64,000 bases of DNA from assembly GCA_000151295.1 (NCBI GenBank), contig GG745387.1:103761-167760 (forward strand), read 5' to 3'. Position numbers and translations under genes: made by a program. Every line of letters starts with the position of its first letter. Position 1 is the stretch's first letter. Positions 23,491 to 35,821 of the stretch are shown one piece after another. Source of the stretch: Allomyces macrogynus ATCC 38327. Taxonomy: Eukaryota; Blastocladiomycota; Blastocladiomycetes; Blastocladiales; Blastocladiaceae. The notes beneath the pieces are model-generated. The model made no database searches. It was not told where the DNA came from and worked only from the letters and a program-made list of their open reading frames with translations.

Positions 23491-24624
23491 CAGACAACGG
23501 GCGGCTTTCCGTTCAACCTCAAGACCGCCGGGGACGTGCTTTTGGCCGGAAGCGCGGCCGCGCTCAAGTCGCTAGTCACCGACGCGATGGATGCCGTGTC
23601 GCGGCTGTTCAGGGGCTCGCGCAAGGATCGCGCTGATACGGATCCGCCCTCGCATGCAGCCGACGCCGACCCACCAGGAGGCTCATGAACTCCACGGGCG
23701 TCGTCTCCACCACGTTTCTCTCCGCCGCCGTCCCGCCCACCGCCGCAACGCTACACCGCGCGGCCAACGGTCAGCGGCAAAACGCGGCACGCGCGGTCGC
23801 AACGGTACCGGAAGCGCCGCCCCGCGCGCGATCACGAGCGCGAGGACGAGCATGAGCGGCAAGGGGACGCGATGGACCGCGTTCCGGGCGAGTCGTCGTC
23901 CATGGCCGCAGTCGGGATTCTGGACCGCGAGCGCCGGCCGTCCCAGATCAACGGCGCCGAGTTGCTGCGCGTGGAGCAGGTCGTAGAGCAGGTCGTGGAG
24001 CGCCGGGAACTGGTCGTGCAGTGCGACGTGCAAGATGCTGCAGGCTGCATGCGGCCAGCCACACAGTCGCCGCTCGAAAATGCGCGTGCTGGCCGGATCG
24101 AGGTCAGAGGTATCGCACAGGCGGCGTGCGGGACTCTGGCATCCAGTCGTGGCGATGGGCGGTACGCATTTCGCGCGCTTGCCCCTCGATTCGCGACTGC
24201 GCTCATGTCCATGTTCTTCCTTGACTCGGCCAATCTCGAGGACCAAGTCAACGCTTTGGAGCTGCGCCAGCTCATCAACGCGCTTCTAGTCATGCGAACC
24301 ACGAGTGCCGACGTCAGTACGCGCATGGCCATTGCGAACCTCATTAGTATTCTCGAACAGAGTCGCCCGGCCGGCGGGCACACGGCCGACACGGATCCGG
24401 CGCGCTACTCGAACGCAAGTCTATCCGCGGCGACCAGTTTGCCCAATTATGTCGGGTCGACCCGGCGAAGAGTTGATCGCGGGGTGGTGAGGCGTGGTCA
24501 GCATCGGCGACGACGGGGAGGGCGAGTGCCATGTTTGAATGGGCGCGAAACAGCAGTCGTGCACAAGAAGATCAGAGATTGGAATGGTCAGTCGGTCAGT
24601 GCAATACATGCGTCTGTACTCTGA
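23491..24624 (+). CDS. Hypothetical protein with one in-frame TGA; possible relative of the two upstream genes
   Basis: One frame runs from ATG 23,491 to 24,624 except for TGA at 23,686-23,688. The first part has a hydrophobic stretch (AGDVLLAGSAAALKSLV) and ends in a Pro/Asp-rich region. After the TGA the frame continues with Pro/Arg-rich sequence, then a helical part (about 23,910-24,010, ELLRVEQVVEQVVE) and LEDQVNALELRQLINALLV near 24,240. Anchor, Pro-rich linker and C-terminal helix recall the 20,280 gene, but sequence similarity is weak. The last part past about 24,440 may be intronic or untranslated. Existence as one gene is uncertain. Confidence 0.35.
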
Positions 24625-24688
24625 TCAAGAATCACTTGTACATGCTCTCCAACAGCTCGACCCGGCCCCCAAAACGCTCACATCGTTC

Positions 24689-25886
24689 TCAAGCCCCTCG
24701 TTCCTCCGCGACCGCCACCGCGCGCGGATTCGGACACCCCATTTCGACCAACGCCGTCAACAGCCCGCGTTCACGCACCGCCTCGATCTGCTCGTCGGTC
24801 GTGACCAGCGACGAGCCCGTGTACGCGACCGCGTTCGCCGACAAACCCGTGGCTGGATCGCGCGCTTGCGTTCGCGGGACGAGCATCATCCACCGCTGGG
24901 TCACGAGCAGGTTGTGTGCCTCGGCCGACGGGAAGTCGGCACGCGCATGCGCGAGAAGGGTCGAGTAGGCGGCGTGCATGCCGTATCCGGTGCGCGGGTT
25001 CGGGGCGGCGTAGTGCGCAAAGGGGAGGGTGGAGGTGGTGTGGGTCGGGTCTGGTCGGCGGGGGGAGTGAGGTGAGTGGTGGAGGTGGAAAAAGCATTGA
25101 GAGACGTGCGTAACGCACTTGCGCGGCAGCGGCAATGTCCTGCTCGAGCGGGATCGCGCGGTCGAGCGGGAACACTTGGATATGGCGATGCGTCTGGCTG
25201 TGACGAGAAACGTCCTCCCCGGTCAGCATCAAACAACGGACCCGTCGAATCGAGCGAATCGATATCGGGGACAACGCACCTGCACCCCGACGCGAACCCA
25301 CAGTTATAAAACGCAAACGGGTCCTTGCCCGCGGCCTGGAATGCCTCCATGACCGGCACCAGCGCCTCCATATCGGGCGCGTCCAGCGGCTGGTCCTGTT
25401 CCTGGAACTCTTGACGCGCAGGGTCAGCTCGCACGCGAAACCTTGCATGACGCTGATCGCAGCGCAAACGCACCCTTGGTCACAACCAAGACGTGTTCCG
25501 GGATCACCGGAAACTTGTTGAGCAAGAGCACGTGCACCGGGTCGAGATCCGCGACCCACATGGCCGGATCGTACGGCAAGAACGGGTTCGGCTTCTTGTT
25601 GGCATTCGCGACGGGTTTCGGCTGCTGGCCAGGTTTCTTGGCGAGTGATGGCGCGTGGAGGACACTAATCTGATGGGCGCGCGCAGGGACTCTCCATCAG
25701 TTCCGTGCTCGCGCCGGGGTGGTAATGCATGCCGCGCGAGAACACCTTGTGCCCCGTGATTGGGTCGGTTATGCCGATCTGTGTCGTGGCCGTGAACACG
25801 AGCCGGCCGGCGGCGCGCGCGTCCTGGAACACGCGCGCGATGCGTGCAGCAAGTTGCTGGGACATGTCGCTGGTTGGGTCGCTCAT
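24689..25886 (-). CDS. APA2-like: ATP adenylyltransferase / Ap4A phosphorylase (APA1/APA2 type)
   Basis: Five exons give 301 aa: 25,746-25,886; 25,474-25,669; 25,286-25,409; 25,115-25,197; 24,689-25,050. Introns of 64-88 bases all have GT..AG and restore the family sequence. Landmarks are LNKFPVIPEHVLVVTK, FYNCGFASG, the HIT-like H-R-H-I-Q (His157 and His159, the middle of the nucleotide-binding HxHxQ), PFAHY, and LLVTQRWMMLVPR. Length matches yeast Apa1/Apa2 (about 320). The enzyme splits diadenosine tetraphosphate with phosphate into ATP and ADP, in the cytosol. The third intron lies directly before the HIT motif. The fourth donor was chosen at GTTACG because the site four bases upstream would break the frame. 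Confidence 0.85.
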
Positions 25887-26468
25887 TCTTCTTGGATCAA
25901 CGACGGAAACGGCGAGACGGCAAGAGCGATCGCGTGCAAGCTTACAACACGTGATCGCGATGTGATTCTTGAACTTGACGAGCGAGGCAGCAGCTCAATC
26001 TGTTTCGAGCAAAATTGCACAAGTTTGCCAGAATAACACGAACTGCCGCAAGGTGCCTTTTCTTATGTTGCTGCCCACGAGAGCAGAAGCCGACGAAAAC
26101 ACGGTCCAAGCACATTCATTCAAGCAATACATCCGAGAACACACCCAAAATGAGGACCACCGCCGCGCGGCGCGGCGCGAACGTCCAGAGAAAACAAACA
26201 AACGAGTTGGGGGTCCACCCGCAATGGAGGGGCAGGTGGAGGTTCATAACGAACAGTGAATGGGTATTGAAAGCAAAATGGGGGGGGGGAGGGGCGACTC
26301 AGCGAGCAGCAGTACGCAACAGCGGCTGCTGGAGAAAAAATGGCTGGTCGCGGTGCGTCGACGCGGGTGTGCAACGCGCAATCACAGTTAAGCCCCAATG
26401 CGAGGCTTCATGATGCGGAGCGCGTGAGGACAAAATGGCGCCACGGTCTTGGTTGGCGAAATGCGCAT
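25887..26468. other. Intergenic, no gene seen
   Basis: Contains a G-rich run near 26,281-26,291 and short open frames only. Serves as the region between two minus-strand genes. Confidence 0.5.
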
Positions 26469-26962
26469 CTAGTTTTTGCGCTCGAACGCGGTGGGAAACC
26501 GCTGCAGCAGCTCGACAGACCGGTCCATGACCCACTCGCCCGACTCCTACATCGCGGACGAAATCGTCAGCCGAGTGCATGCGGGAAGTTCGACGGCGAC
26601 CGGCTCATTCATGACGTACAAAGTACTTGTCAAGCACAAACTTGAGCCCCTCGTTCTGGACCTGGTCCGTGGCCAGACCTGGCGGGCCTCGAGCATACGT
26701 TAGCGCGCGGCATTCTTGGCCAGGAATTCCGCACATATGAGCTGAAAGACATACTGATCCCGGCCGAGCGGCGGATGCCGGCAAAGACGGTGGACACAAG
26801 AACCGCGTCAAAGGCGAACGAGAGCAGGCTAGCGGCGGGCGCGCAGCGAGGACCGGTGGGGTCGGTCAGCCGAGTGCATAGGATGCAGAATCATTTTGCT
26901 GCAGTGTGATCGACATTCTCGACGGTTGGTGGTCGGTGCATGGTCGATATTTACCGGGACAT
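26469..26962 (-). CDS. DUF1748-family small mitochondrial protein
   Basis: Four exons give 72 aa: 26,955-26,962 (only 8 bases), 26,755-26,828, 26,620-26,678 and 26,469-26,546. Introns are 126, 76 and 73 bases, all GT..AG. The spliced protein begins MSRLLSFAFDAVLVSTVFAG, then IRRSAG, a KFVLDKY-type helix and GEWVMDRSVELL. This matches the DUF1748 pattern (about 70-75 aa, FDAVLvST..AGIRRs.G..GEwv.D) known from small fungal proteins, some assigned to mitochondria. The first half is a probable membrane helix. Function is unknown. The gene is invisible to simple open-frame scanning because no exon exceeds 78 bases. Confidence 0.8.
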
Positions 26963-27464
26963 GACGTGAACGGTTGTTTTGGAGGATGATGCTGATCAGT
27001 CGGTCCAAGTTGAGCTGGGAGAGCAGCCAGAACCCAGCAACGGTGGGGTGCCGTCGCGCTTTATACGCGGCACAACGTCGTGGCCACTTTGCACGCTGCC
27101 ATGCTCGTTCCATCCATGGTGGTGGCGGCGCCAGTCTCTAGCGGAGCTGGCCGACGAGGTGGAGCGCGGGGAGACGTGGGGGACAGTCGACTGGCTGGGG
27201 AGACGCTCCGAAGCGTTCCGACTTTGGGTTGACACATGATGACACGGACTCCGTGCTTCCCCGAACAGCAAGTCTCTGTCGCGGCTCGCGTGTGCCTGGT
27301 GATGGTTCTGACGGGGTGCGGTGGCCCGTGCCAGAAACATCGACGGCACCTGACAGGTCGCCGCGAGATGGGAGACAATTTCGCTCGTTGCTTTATCACG
27401 CGCTTGTCAACACCATCGATTAGTGTTGGTTCCGGCGATTCAATCGTCGTCCTGCAAATCCACT
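26963..27464. other. Probable divergent promoter region
   Basis: Lies between the DUF1748 gene (-) and the COX14-like gene (+). A + frame at about 26,979-27,239 is open, with a coding-like end (AELADEVERGETWG), but I could not find a start or partner exons, so it is not called. Confidence 0.35.
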
Positions 27465-27853
27465 ATGTCCAACACCGTCTCCAAGCTCGCCGACTTTGTG
27501 CAAAAGGCGACTGTCGCCGGCCTGGCCACGATTTCCGTGTTGGGGCTCTATGGTCAGTTTGTTTTGGTCCAAGGCGTCATCGCAATCCGCGGCAATGCGC
27601 TGATCAACCATTCACGAAATAACGCAGGCGTCTACCAGACGACGAGCGCGCGGATGCAGTACTCCAAGGAGGTGACGGAGAAGATCCGTGCCCGCGAGCA
27701 AGAGCTGGTACGCGGCCGGACCTCTCAATCGCAGACCGCGATTTCACGTCGCTGATCAATCCATGCTCTCGAACGTAGATTGCCATCCGCGAGGCCAAGG
27801 AGCGCGCCGAAGCCGCCGCCGCCGCTGGCCCCAGCTCTCCCGCGCAGGCCTGA
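27465..27853 (+). CDS. Small single-pass mitochondrial-type protein (COX14-like)
   Basis: Two exons, 27,465-27,707 and 27,779-27,853, with a 71-base GTACGC..TAG intron; 105 aa. The splice converts a frame that runs into nonsense into a smooth helical tail (REAKERAEAAAAAGPSS). A short N-terminal amphipathic part is followed by one membrane helix at about residues 15-42 (ATVAGLATISVLGLYGQFVL) and a charged, helical C-terminus. Size and layout resemble COX14-type cytochrome oxidase assembly factors of the inner mitochondrial membrane. The match is by general pattern only; another small mitochondrial protein is possible. Confidence 0.6.
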
Positions 27854-28066
27854 AGATGCCCCCTCCACCATGGGCGGTCTCAGGCCGCGCACATCCGTGC
27901 ACGGCGCGCGCCTTTGTGAATAGCTTTTGTAATTTAGTTGTCGTCACTTTCTTTTCCATTCCACCTGCGAGTCCGACACCCACCAATCCATGAAACCGCC
28001 TCCAACATTGCGATCCATACTCCAGTCCCAGGCTGCCCGCGGCCCGCCTCTCCAACCCACTCACTG

Positions 28067-28993
28067 TTACGCCGCCTTCTCGTCACCTCCCGCAGCGACC
28101 GCCGTCCCCGCCGGCACCGGCGGCAACCCGCCCGCGTTTGCTGCATTTCCACCTGCGTTCGCGGCGGCCTGCTGCTGCGACTGCTGAATCGGCAAGAACA
28201 GCTTGAACTCGGGCGGCAACTCTTCCTCCGAGTAGAGCCGGTCGGAAAAGTAGATGCGGCGAATGCGGCAATTGGCGTGAATTTGCACTCGCAAGGTCTC
28301 AATGTAGTTTGTCCCGTAGGCGCGACGCGTGAAGTCCGACAGGTTGAACTGGATCTGGTTCCACCCGTCGTCGAGCCGCATCGGCATCGTGCAGATGAAG
28401 GGCTTGACGCGCGTCGTCGACTAGAATGGATGGCGAGGTGTGGGCGGGAGAACAAAACGCGGTGGAAAAGAAAGAGCGGGACAGCGCGTACCTGGTAGTT
28501 GGACGCGCGGAACCGGCGGCGCACATTCTTGTCGTCGAGCACCTGCACCTCAAACGTAAAGTACTTTTTCAGGTTCTTGATGATCATGACGAGGAACGGC
28601 AGCTTGATCCCGAGCGTGCGGTTCGTTTGCGCCGGGCACGATATGTAGTTGGTCGAGACATTGGTGCCAATGATTTCCAAGACCGACGACTGGATGTCGT
28701 TGTCGGTGATGCGCTTGATGTGGCCGTTCCGCACTTGCTTGTCCCAGATCTGCAGCGGCTTGGAGCTGAGAAGACGGGGAGAAAACGAGAGGAGGTCAGA
28801 CTTGTCGAGACGGTCACGGTGGCATCGTTTGCGCGAGGCGCGGGACTGGATGCGCGCGTGCAAGCGAGGAGATCGCTTGGGCGCACGCATTCTGGCATGC
28901 CCGCGCGCTTGGCATACACGGCGCGCCGAGCGACGCGTACCCGATCGAGTAGAGGATCGACAGGAACCCGGACTGGAACGTGTTGCGGAACAT
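28067..28993 (-). CDS. CFAP20: CFAP20 / BUG22 ciliary protein
   Basis: Three exons, 28,941-28,993, 28,492-28,765 and 28,067-28,420, give 226 aa; introns are 175 and 71 bases with clean GT..AG sites. The protein starts [18 protein letters not shown] and continues [19 protein letters not shown], the very highly conserved CFAP20 sequence. It keeps [28 protein letters not shown] and [13 protein letters not shown]. It is about 30 residues longer than usual because of an Ala/Gly/Pro/Gln-rich tail. CFAP20 is a microtubule inner protein of axonemal doublets and basal bodies; its presence indicates an organism that makes flagella. The gene starts 384 bases downstream of the separase stop on the same strand and converges with the COX14-like gene. 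Confidence 0.95.
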
Positions 28994-29376
28994 GGTGGCG
29001 GTTCAACGGCGCGCAGCTCGAAGGTCGAGCCGAGGTTGAAGCGCGAGGATTGCAGGGTATTGCGGCGAGTCCAGCTCGCGCCGGCAGCTGTTGCAGCGTC
29101 GGGATTGAATGCAGCGAGTTGTGGTCCACCAAGTCGCGGTGCGGGGAGGACGGAGCGCGTCGCGGCGGTTGACGACCTCGACAGTGCAGGGTGTCGGGGA
29201 AGAAGATCAGAGCGCGAGACGCGCAAAAGCAGAGAACGAACCAGGAGACAGAAAAGCGTGCCACGTGCAAGTCCCATGCCTCACCTGACAGCCAACAAAT
29301 GCCTCGCAGAGCCGATCATGCGTCCCATCCCCGTTACGCTGGCTTCATTTCCCTCGCAAAATCGCTCGACAACCCG

Positions 29377-32300
29377 CTACTCCCCACGCGCCGACGCGCC
29401 CGGCGCCGCCCGCCGTCTCGCATTCCGCCTGACCGCTGGCACCGGAGTGCTCGGCGTCGTGGCTGTGTCGCTCGCGTCCGACCCGGACGACAACTTGGCT
29501 GCGCGCGTCCTCGGCGCCAGCCGCGCTGTCGGAGCCGCGAACGGCGCTGCCACCGGCATAGCTGTGCGTGGAGCCGCTGCCGTCAATCCAGCGCGCGGCA
29601 CCGGCGCCGCCGCATTGCGCCGCACCAAGTGCACGGGCGCGCCGTACACCACTGGTGCCGCGCCGATCAGGTACGGGAAATGACAGTGCTCGCGCGCACG
29701 CGCGACCGCCGCGGCCAGTGACGGTGTCGTTTCTGCCGTTGGTACAGCGACCGGTAGTGGACCCGCCCGTCTCACGGTCATCGGAGCGCGGAACCGTCCT
29801 GCCGCCGTCGAGGTGGGCACGATCGGCGTCGCGCTGGGCCCACGGTCGCGCGTGCGTTCCACATCCACATCCCCCTTCCGCGACTCGCCATCGTCCGATG
29901 GAGGAGGGAACAGGCCCCACGACGTGAGCGCCGCGAGCGCGAACCGGTCAATGTCCTTGTCGGTTACGTCCCACAGGTTGGCCACGACGCACGGCGAGTG
30001 CAGCAGGTAGTTGATCGCCGTGCCCATGGGCTCGAAATCGCCGGCCGCGGGTAACTTGCCCGACGAGCAGCCCATCAGGAACGCGGCCTTGACGGATTTC
30101 GGGAGCGACAGGAGGTGTTTCGGCGGGCACAGCGATTCGCCGCCGCCGTGGCCGAAGTACAGGAACAGGTCGTGTGCTTGCAGAGCAGTGAGGAAGTGGG
30201 ACTCGGAGTCGGGCGGGACGCCGATTTGGCCGTGCCAGTTGGGGCGCGATCTTTGGAGTCCATTGAAACAGCGTCGGTCAGTTTGGCATCTTTCACCCCA
30301 ATCGAATCCGCACACCGCATCAACGTACCGCAGCATCGGCTCAAACACGGCCTGCGTGCCCGGCAAGTCCCCCGCCGGGTTCACCACATAATACACGCTG
30401 GTCCCATCCACGACCACCGGATCCGCACGTCTCGCGAGCGCCGCATCTAGCATGTCCATCCCAAACAACCGCGACACGGGCACGCCGCGCAGCGCGACTG
30501 TCGCCTCCCACGGAATGGGTATCAGGTGCTTGTCGAGCACCAGGAATACATGTTCCGGCATATCCACCGTGACACTCGCCGCCTGAGTCACGGCGGACTG
30601 CAAAAACGCGCGCACCGACACAAACTCGAGCCCACCGGCATCGTCGTCGGTCGTTGCGACCGCGTACCCCGCGCGACTCGCCTCATCGAGCACGAAATAC
30701 GTCATATCGTCGAGATCCGCACTCGTCGCGGTGGTCCCGAGCGCGAGCCACGCGTGCGCGACAATGATCGGCACCTGCAGCTGTCGCCGCCGCCCAGCCG
30801 TCACCGGCGGGACCGCAGAGTCAACGAACCGCGCGAGGTCCGTCAAGAAATTGCCGGCGCCCGGGTGCCGCGCGGCGTGCAGGAGCCCACGGAACCCGCC
30901 GAGCCAAGCCGCGTCAATCTCGGTCAAAACGGCAAACAGGTCGCGGTCTTGCCGCGTGCGCGTGTCCCACCATCGCACCTTGTCGTCGCGCGTCACGTAG
31001 GTCTCCTTGAGCATCGCCTCGCTCGCCGCGACCACATTGTCAAGCGTCGCACGTACGCGCGCGTAGGTTGGTGCTTTAGCTGCGGGGGAACCGGCGCGGA
31101 TCGATGCGCGCATGAGCGGCAGCCGGACGGTCGCGTGGTGCTCGGCGCGCGCGGTGACCACAATCAACACGTTCCGTGTCGTATCGACCGAAAGCCGGAC
31201 GACCGCCCATTCGGGCGGGACTGGCGTCGTCCCGTCGTCGTTCATGGCCGCGAGATCGTCGTCCTCGGGTAACGCCAGCGTCACAAGCGACGCCTCGAGC
31301 GGTTCGGCAGCACGCACGGGCGTGCGCCGCGGCGTCAGCGTCGATCGGCGCGACCGCGGCGTGCGCCCAATCGTCGCGGGGGTCTGCGGCCCCACTCTTG
31401 GTCTCCCGGCACGGTCTGCCGGCGTCGGCGTCGCCGGGCCCATGTTCCCGCTACCCACTTGCGCCGCGGCCGCCGTCCCGCCGAGGAGCGCGCGCATTCG
31501 GCGAAATGTGACCCCGTGACACGTCTCCTCGAGCAGTTCCCCGACATCAATCTGGGACTCGATCCTTGCGACCCGCTTGACGGCGTGAATCGCCATGAGC
31601 ATATGCGCCGCGTCCAGCAAGACCGCGGGCGCGGCCACCTCCCCGCACTCGCGCACCGCGGCCCACAGCACCTGTTCCGCCAAATCTAACCGCGCGGTGA
31701 TCCTCGTATCCGTGACCAGCGGCGCGTCCACGGTGGGAACTACATCCGTCGCGTCGAGCACGACCACCGCATCATCAAGCGCCGCGACCGCGGGAACGCG
31801 CCGCAGCGCGCCGGCGACCAGGTCCAGGTGCAGTTTAGCCACATGGTGGAAGAACGGCGCGCGCGTGTCCGGCGCGAGCGAGTGCGCGGCGTTGAGTGCG
31901 GCCATGGTGCGCTTCTCCGCGTCGGGGCGCCGGTTCTGCAGGACCAGCACGTCCGCGTGCAGCCGCGCGAGGTCGGCGTCGAGCGCGCCGACATGCGCGG
32001 CGCGCAGGTGGTCTGCCTTGCCGTTTCCGGTGTGGAGCATCCGGTGTACGCGCGGGGTGTAGGCCGCGTCGGCGAACAGGTCCGTCACGGTTCGGCGCGC
32101 CTTGAGTCGGGACACGACATCCGCCGCAGCAACATAGTACCGGTCGGCCGCGACCACCGCGTCGGTTCCAGCCCCGCCACGCGCGCGGCGGACAGCGACA
32201 TGTCCGAGCTGCACGAGCCGCATCGCGCCTTCCACCGCCGCGTCCTCCCCCACTGCCACTTCCCCATCCCCGCTGAGCAACCCCGCGGCCTCGTCCAGCT

Positions 32301-35300
32301 CCCCCTTGCGCTCCGCCAGGTACGCCAACCACGTCGCGAACCGCGTTTTCGCCGCCGTGTTCCCGCGCCGCTCCGCGGCCTCCATCGCCTGGCTCGCATA
32401 CACTTCGGCGTCCCGCCAGAGCCCGGCGACCGCAAACAGTCCCACCACCGCATCCGCGACCTGGACCGCCGCATTTGGCGACTGTTTCGCGAGCGGCACC
32501 GTCTCGAGCGCTTTCACGAGTGCATCGATTCCGCGGCCCTGCGCACGCAACCACCGCACCCTCGCGCGGTTGCGCGCGACCGTCGGCGCCATGCCCTGGC
32601 CGGGGACCACGCCAAACGCGTCGAGAGAGTCGAGTAACGGCGCGGCTTTCGCCGGGTTGGCGGCCGCGACGAGGTATTCGGCGTAGACGGCGGTCCAGTA
32701 GTGCCGGTCTGCGGCCGGGAGGGGGGCCAGGTATTCCCGCGCGGTGGCGAGCGCGGACCCGACGTCGGTGATGTACCCGAGGTCGAGGTACAACTCGGCG
32801 AGCCGGATCAGGACGGCCGCTTTCCCGCGGTCAGTGGCCTCGATCAAGAGTTGCACTTGGTAGAGGACCGGCAGGAGGGTGGTCGACGCGCGGCCGAGCA
32901 GGACGCGCTCGATGTGGGCGAGGTGGAATTGCGTGTCGTCGGATGAGATCAGAGTGTTGGAAGAGACGGCGCGCTTGTAGAGCTGGAACGCCGCGGCGAG
33001 GTCGGCGTGCGCACGGGCCGATGCGGTCGCGTCGGGCGAGTGGGACGTGGTCAGAAACGCGCGGTAGACGTGCACGGTCGCGAGCAGGTCCGGGACAAAC
33101 TGCGCCGGTTCAGACGGGGGCAAGTTGGGCGACTACATAGCAACGTGCATGTATTCCCAGTCAGTTCCACCACTTCCAACAGTCCAGTCCAGACACCACA
33201 ACGTACACTCAGCAGCGCAATCGCCTCCTCACACCACGCGCGCATCCTCGCCCCCTCGCTCTCTTCCCCCTTGGCCGCAGCTCCGACCGCCATGATCCGA
33301 CACAGCAACGCGTGCGCCGTTGCCACCACTCCACCACCCCGCGCCGCCCACTTGACCCACATCCCCAATACCCGGTCGGCTACCTCCACCTGGCGCGCCG
33401 AGAACAGGTACTTCCACTCGAAGAAAAACACCCAGTGGTCCGGCACCTCCGACGCCATCGGGCTGTACTCCCCGCCCCTCGCCAACGCCTCGCGCCGCAG
33501 TTGCCGCCCAACAAACCGCGCGACCTCGTGCCGGTCGCCTGTCTGCACGACCGCCCGCAGCGCCGCGCGCAGCGCCCCGCGGTCCCGACTTCGCGGTGGG
33601 GACGACGTGGACGTGGCCATTGCGTCGGCAGCGTCGGCGTCCGATACGACGCGGTCGATCGCCGCGACGAGTTCCAACTTGCGCGCGAGTTTGATGCGTA
33701 ACTCGGGATCGTCGTGCGCCGCGAGGTGACGTTCGAGCACGGCGACGCTCATTTGCGCCGGCGCGAGCGCGGAGCGGAACTGGCCCCGCGAGTGCAGCGT
33801 CGCGGCGAGGTGCTGCAGCGCGTGGGAAACCCTCACCAGTGGCGGCTGACTCGCTCCCTGCGCAGCAGGCACCAAATCCGCGAGCTGCGCAGCCTTCCCG
33901 AGATACCCCACGGCCTTGTCCGTCCCGTCCTGCGCGGCGGCCAGCTGCGCGAGGTACAGCAACCACTCGAACAAACTCCCTGCCACGCCCTGGTCGGCAC
34001 TCACCGCCGGTGACAACGCCGCGACCAAGAGCGCGACCGTGTCGTGAATCAGCGCCTTCGCGTAGGCGACAGAGTCATTGAACGGGTTCAGCGCGTCGTC
34101 GCGCGCGTTGACCCGCGCCGTGAATGCCGAGGCCGCAGAGACGTACCGCGACGCCGCGGATCGGGACGAGGTGGGTGGTGCGGCACGAGGGATGCGTAAG
34201 CAGGAGAGGAGGTCTTCGAGCGCGGAGGTCACAGTGGCAAAGTCCGCCGTCCCGATTCGGGATATCCGGGCGCGCGCGTGGAGCAAGTGCATCGCGAGTA
34301 GGAGGTCCGGCGGCGGCGCGCGGGGCGCGAGCCAGTGCAGGGCCGATGCGATCGTGCCGTCGGCGCCGGCGGGCGAGTTGGGACCGGAGGTGAGCGTCGT
34401 GCACCACGCGACGGCGAGCCGGGCAAGGCGATCAATATCCAAATCCGGGTGCGTCGCGACGTCTTTCAAAACCGCGACGGTGGCCGTCGCAGGCGGACCC
34501 CACTTGATCAGCGCCGCGGTCAAATCTGCGACAGCCCAGCGGCCACGGACGAGCCAGTGCACGGCGCGTGGGTAGAGCGGCGAGGTCTGCACGGCGCCGG
34601 AGAGGTCGAGGACGGTCATGACGAGGCGCGCGGACGTGACGTATTGCGACCGACATGCGCGGTCGTCGAGTCCCGCACCCGATAAATGCGCGAGCCACCA
34701 GTCGAGACTGCCCGTGGTAGCCGTGTCGAGATGGTGGGTGACGGCAGATTGCGCAAGTGTGCGGTCACCGGCCTTGATGAGCACGCGCAGGTAGTGCTGC
34801 AAGTGCGTGACGACGACGAGGACCAGGTCGGCAGCGCGTGGGGTCAGCGTGAACGGCGTTGGCGGGACGACGGCGAAGAGCGACGACGATGCGGAGGGAG
34901 ATGTCGGCGACGGCGTGCCGCGCCCCACGCGCGCGGTCTCGACAAGCCGCGACTCGAGCCGCGCCTTGACGGCCGCGATCAAATCGAGTGCGTCGTGCGT
35001 CGCGCCTGCGTCGACGACAAATGTCATGATATTGGCCAGCCGCTTTTCAATCAGCGCGTTCGGGGCGAGCGACTCTTGAGCGATTCCGGCGGCGCGCAAC
35101 AGCGCCTCGACCGCGCTCAGGGCCGGGAGCGTTAATCGCACGGTCTGGACGAGGTAATCGCGGCGACGCGTCCATTGCAGTCCGAGCGACGGGTTCTGGC
35201 GTTCTTTCGCCTGCACGGCCTGCAGCGAGTCGGCGCAGGAGCGCAATAGGCGCGCGAGCGAGGCGTAGAGGGTGGATGGGTCGTTGGCGTGCTGGGAAAC

Positions 35301-35396
35301 GGATTGAAGCGCGGATTTGGTTGACGCGAGTAATTTGGCGGTGAGCTTGGCCGGGTCGGCGACGGCGGCGGCGATGGGGGCCACCGGGTCGGCCAT
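29377..35396 (-). CDS. ESP1: Separase (separin), peptidase C50
   Basis: Two exons, 33,207-35,396 and 29,377-33,132, with a 74-base GTACGT..TAG intron; 1,981 aa. I start at ATG 35,396 (MADPVAP); an in-frame ATG further upstream would add a low-complexity leader. The first 1,500 residues are helical and Ala-rich, as in the TPR-like solenoid of separases. The C-terminal protease domain has WHGQIG, FLYFGHGGGE with catalytic His1725, FLMGCSSGKL with catalytic Cys1752, and NLWDVTDKDIDRF. It ends with FPYLIGAAPVVYGAPV, followed by an Ala/Arg-rich tail. The His-Cys spacing of 27 is one more than in the yeast and human enzymes. Separase cleaves cohesin at anaphase onset. No break is seen. Confidence 0.95.
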
Positions 35397-35635
35397 GGTC
35401 GCGGTGTTCGGTGCGTCCAGCGCGCGGCGGGCGTGTGCGGGCGGTCTCGACCAGTGTTGAGGGCGTGGCTGTTGCCGTCGTCGTGCGCGGGCCGCTGGCG
35501 ACGATGGCGGGACGATCAAGGCGACGAGGCGGTTCATTTTTGGAGCCTGTGCGGTGGATGGTGTCACGTGTACCAGGTGACCGCGACTTCGAAGCAGCCG
35601 ATGCCAAATCAGAAGGTCACTGCACTTGTGCTCCT

Positions 35636-35735
35636 GCTCCTGCCACGACGACCACCATGACGGCCACCACGACCACCACCATGACGGCCACCACGACCAC
35701 GACCACCACGACAACCACGACGACGGCACCCGTCA
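35636..35735 (+). repeat. Low-complexity CCACGACCA-type microsatellite
   Basis: Imperfect tandem units of ACCACGACC/ACCATGACGGCC fill about 100 bases in the 425-base divergent promoter region between separase and the PARN-like gene. No coding role is supported; open frames across it are repeats of Thr or His/Asp. Confidence 0.7.
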
Positions 35736-35821
35736 ATACCACACACTACGAGCACCGACGGCAATAAAAGCCACCCACCAACGCGCGATCCCGCTGTGCC
35801 ACTCGCCCGCGCTCCACCAAG

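Noticed and set aside
30255..30330. Possible 46-base intron in separase before the protease motif
   Set aside because: Removing it shifts the frame and loses WHGQIG; the continuous frame keeps all conserved motifs.
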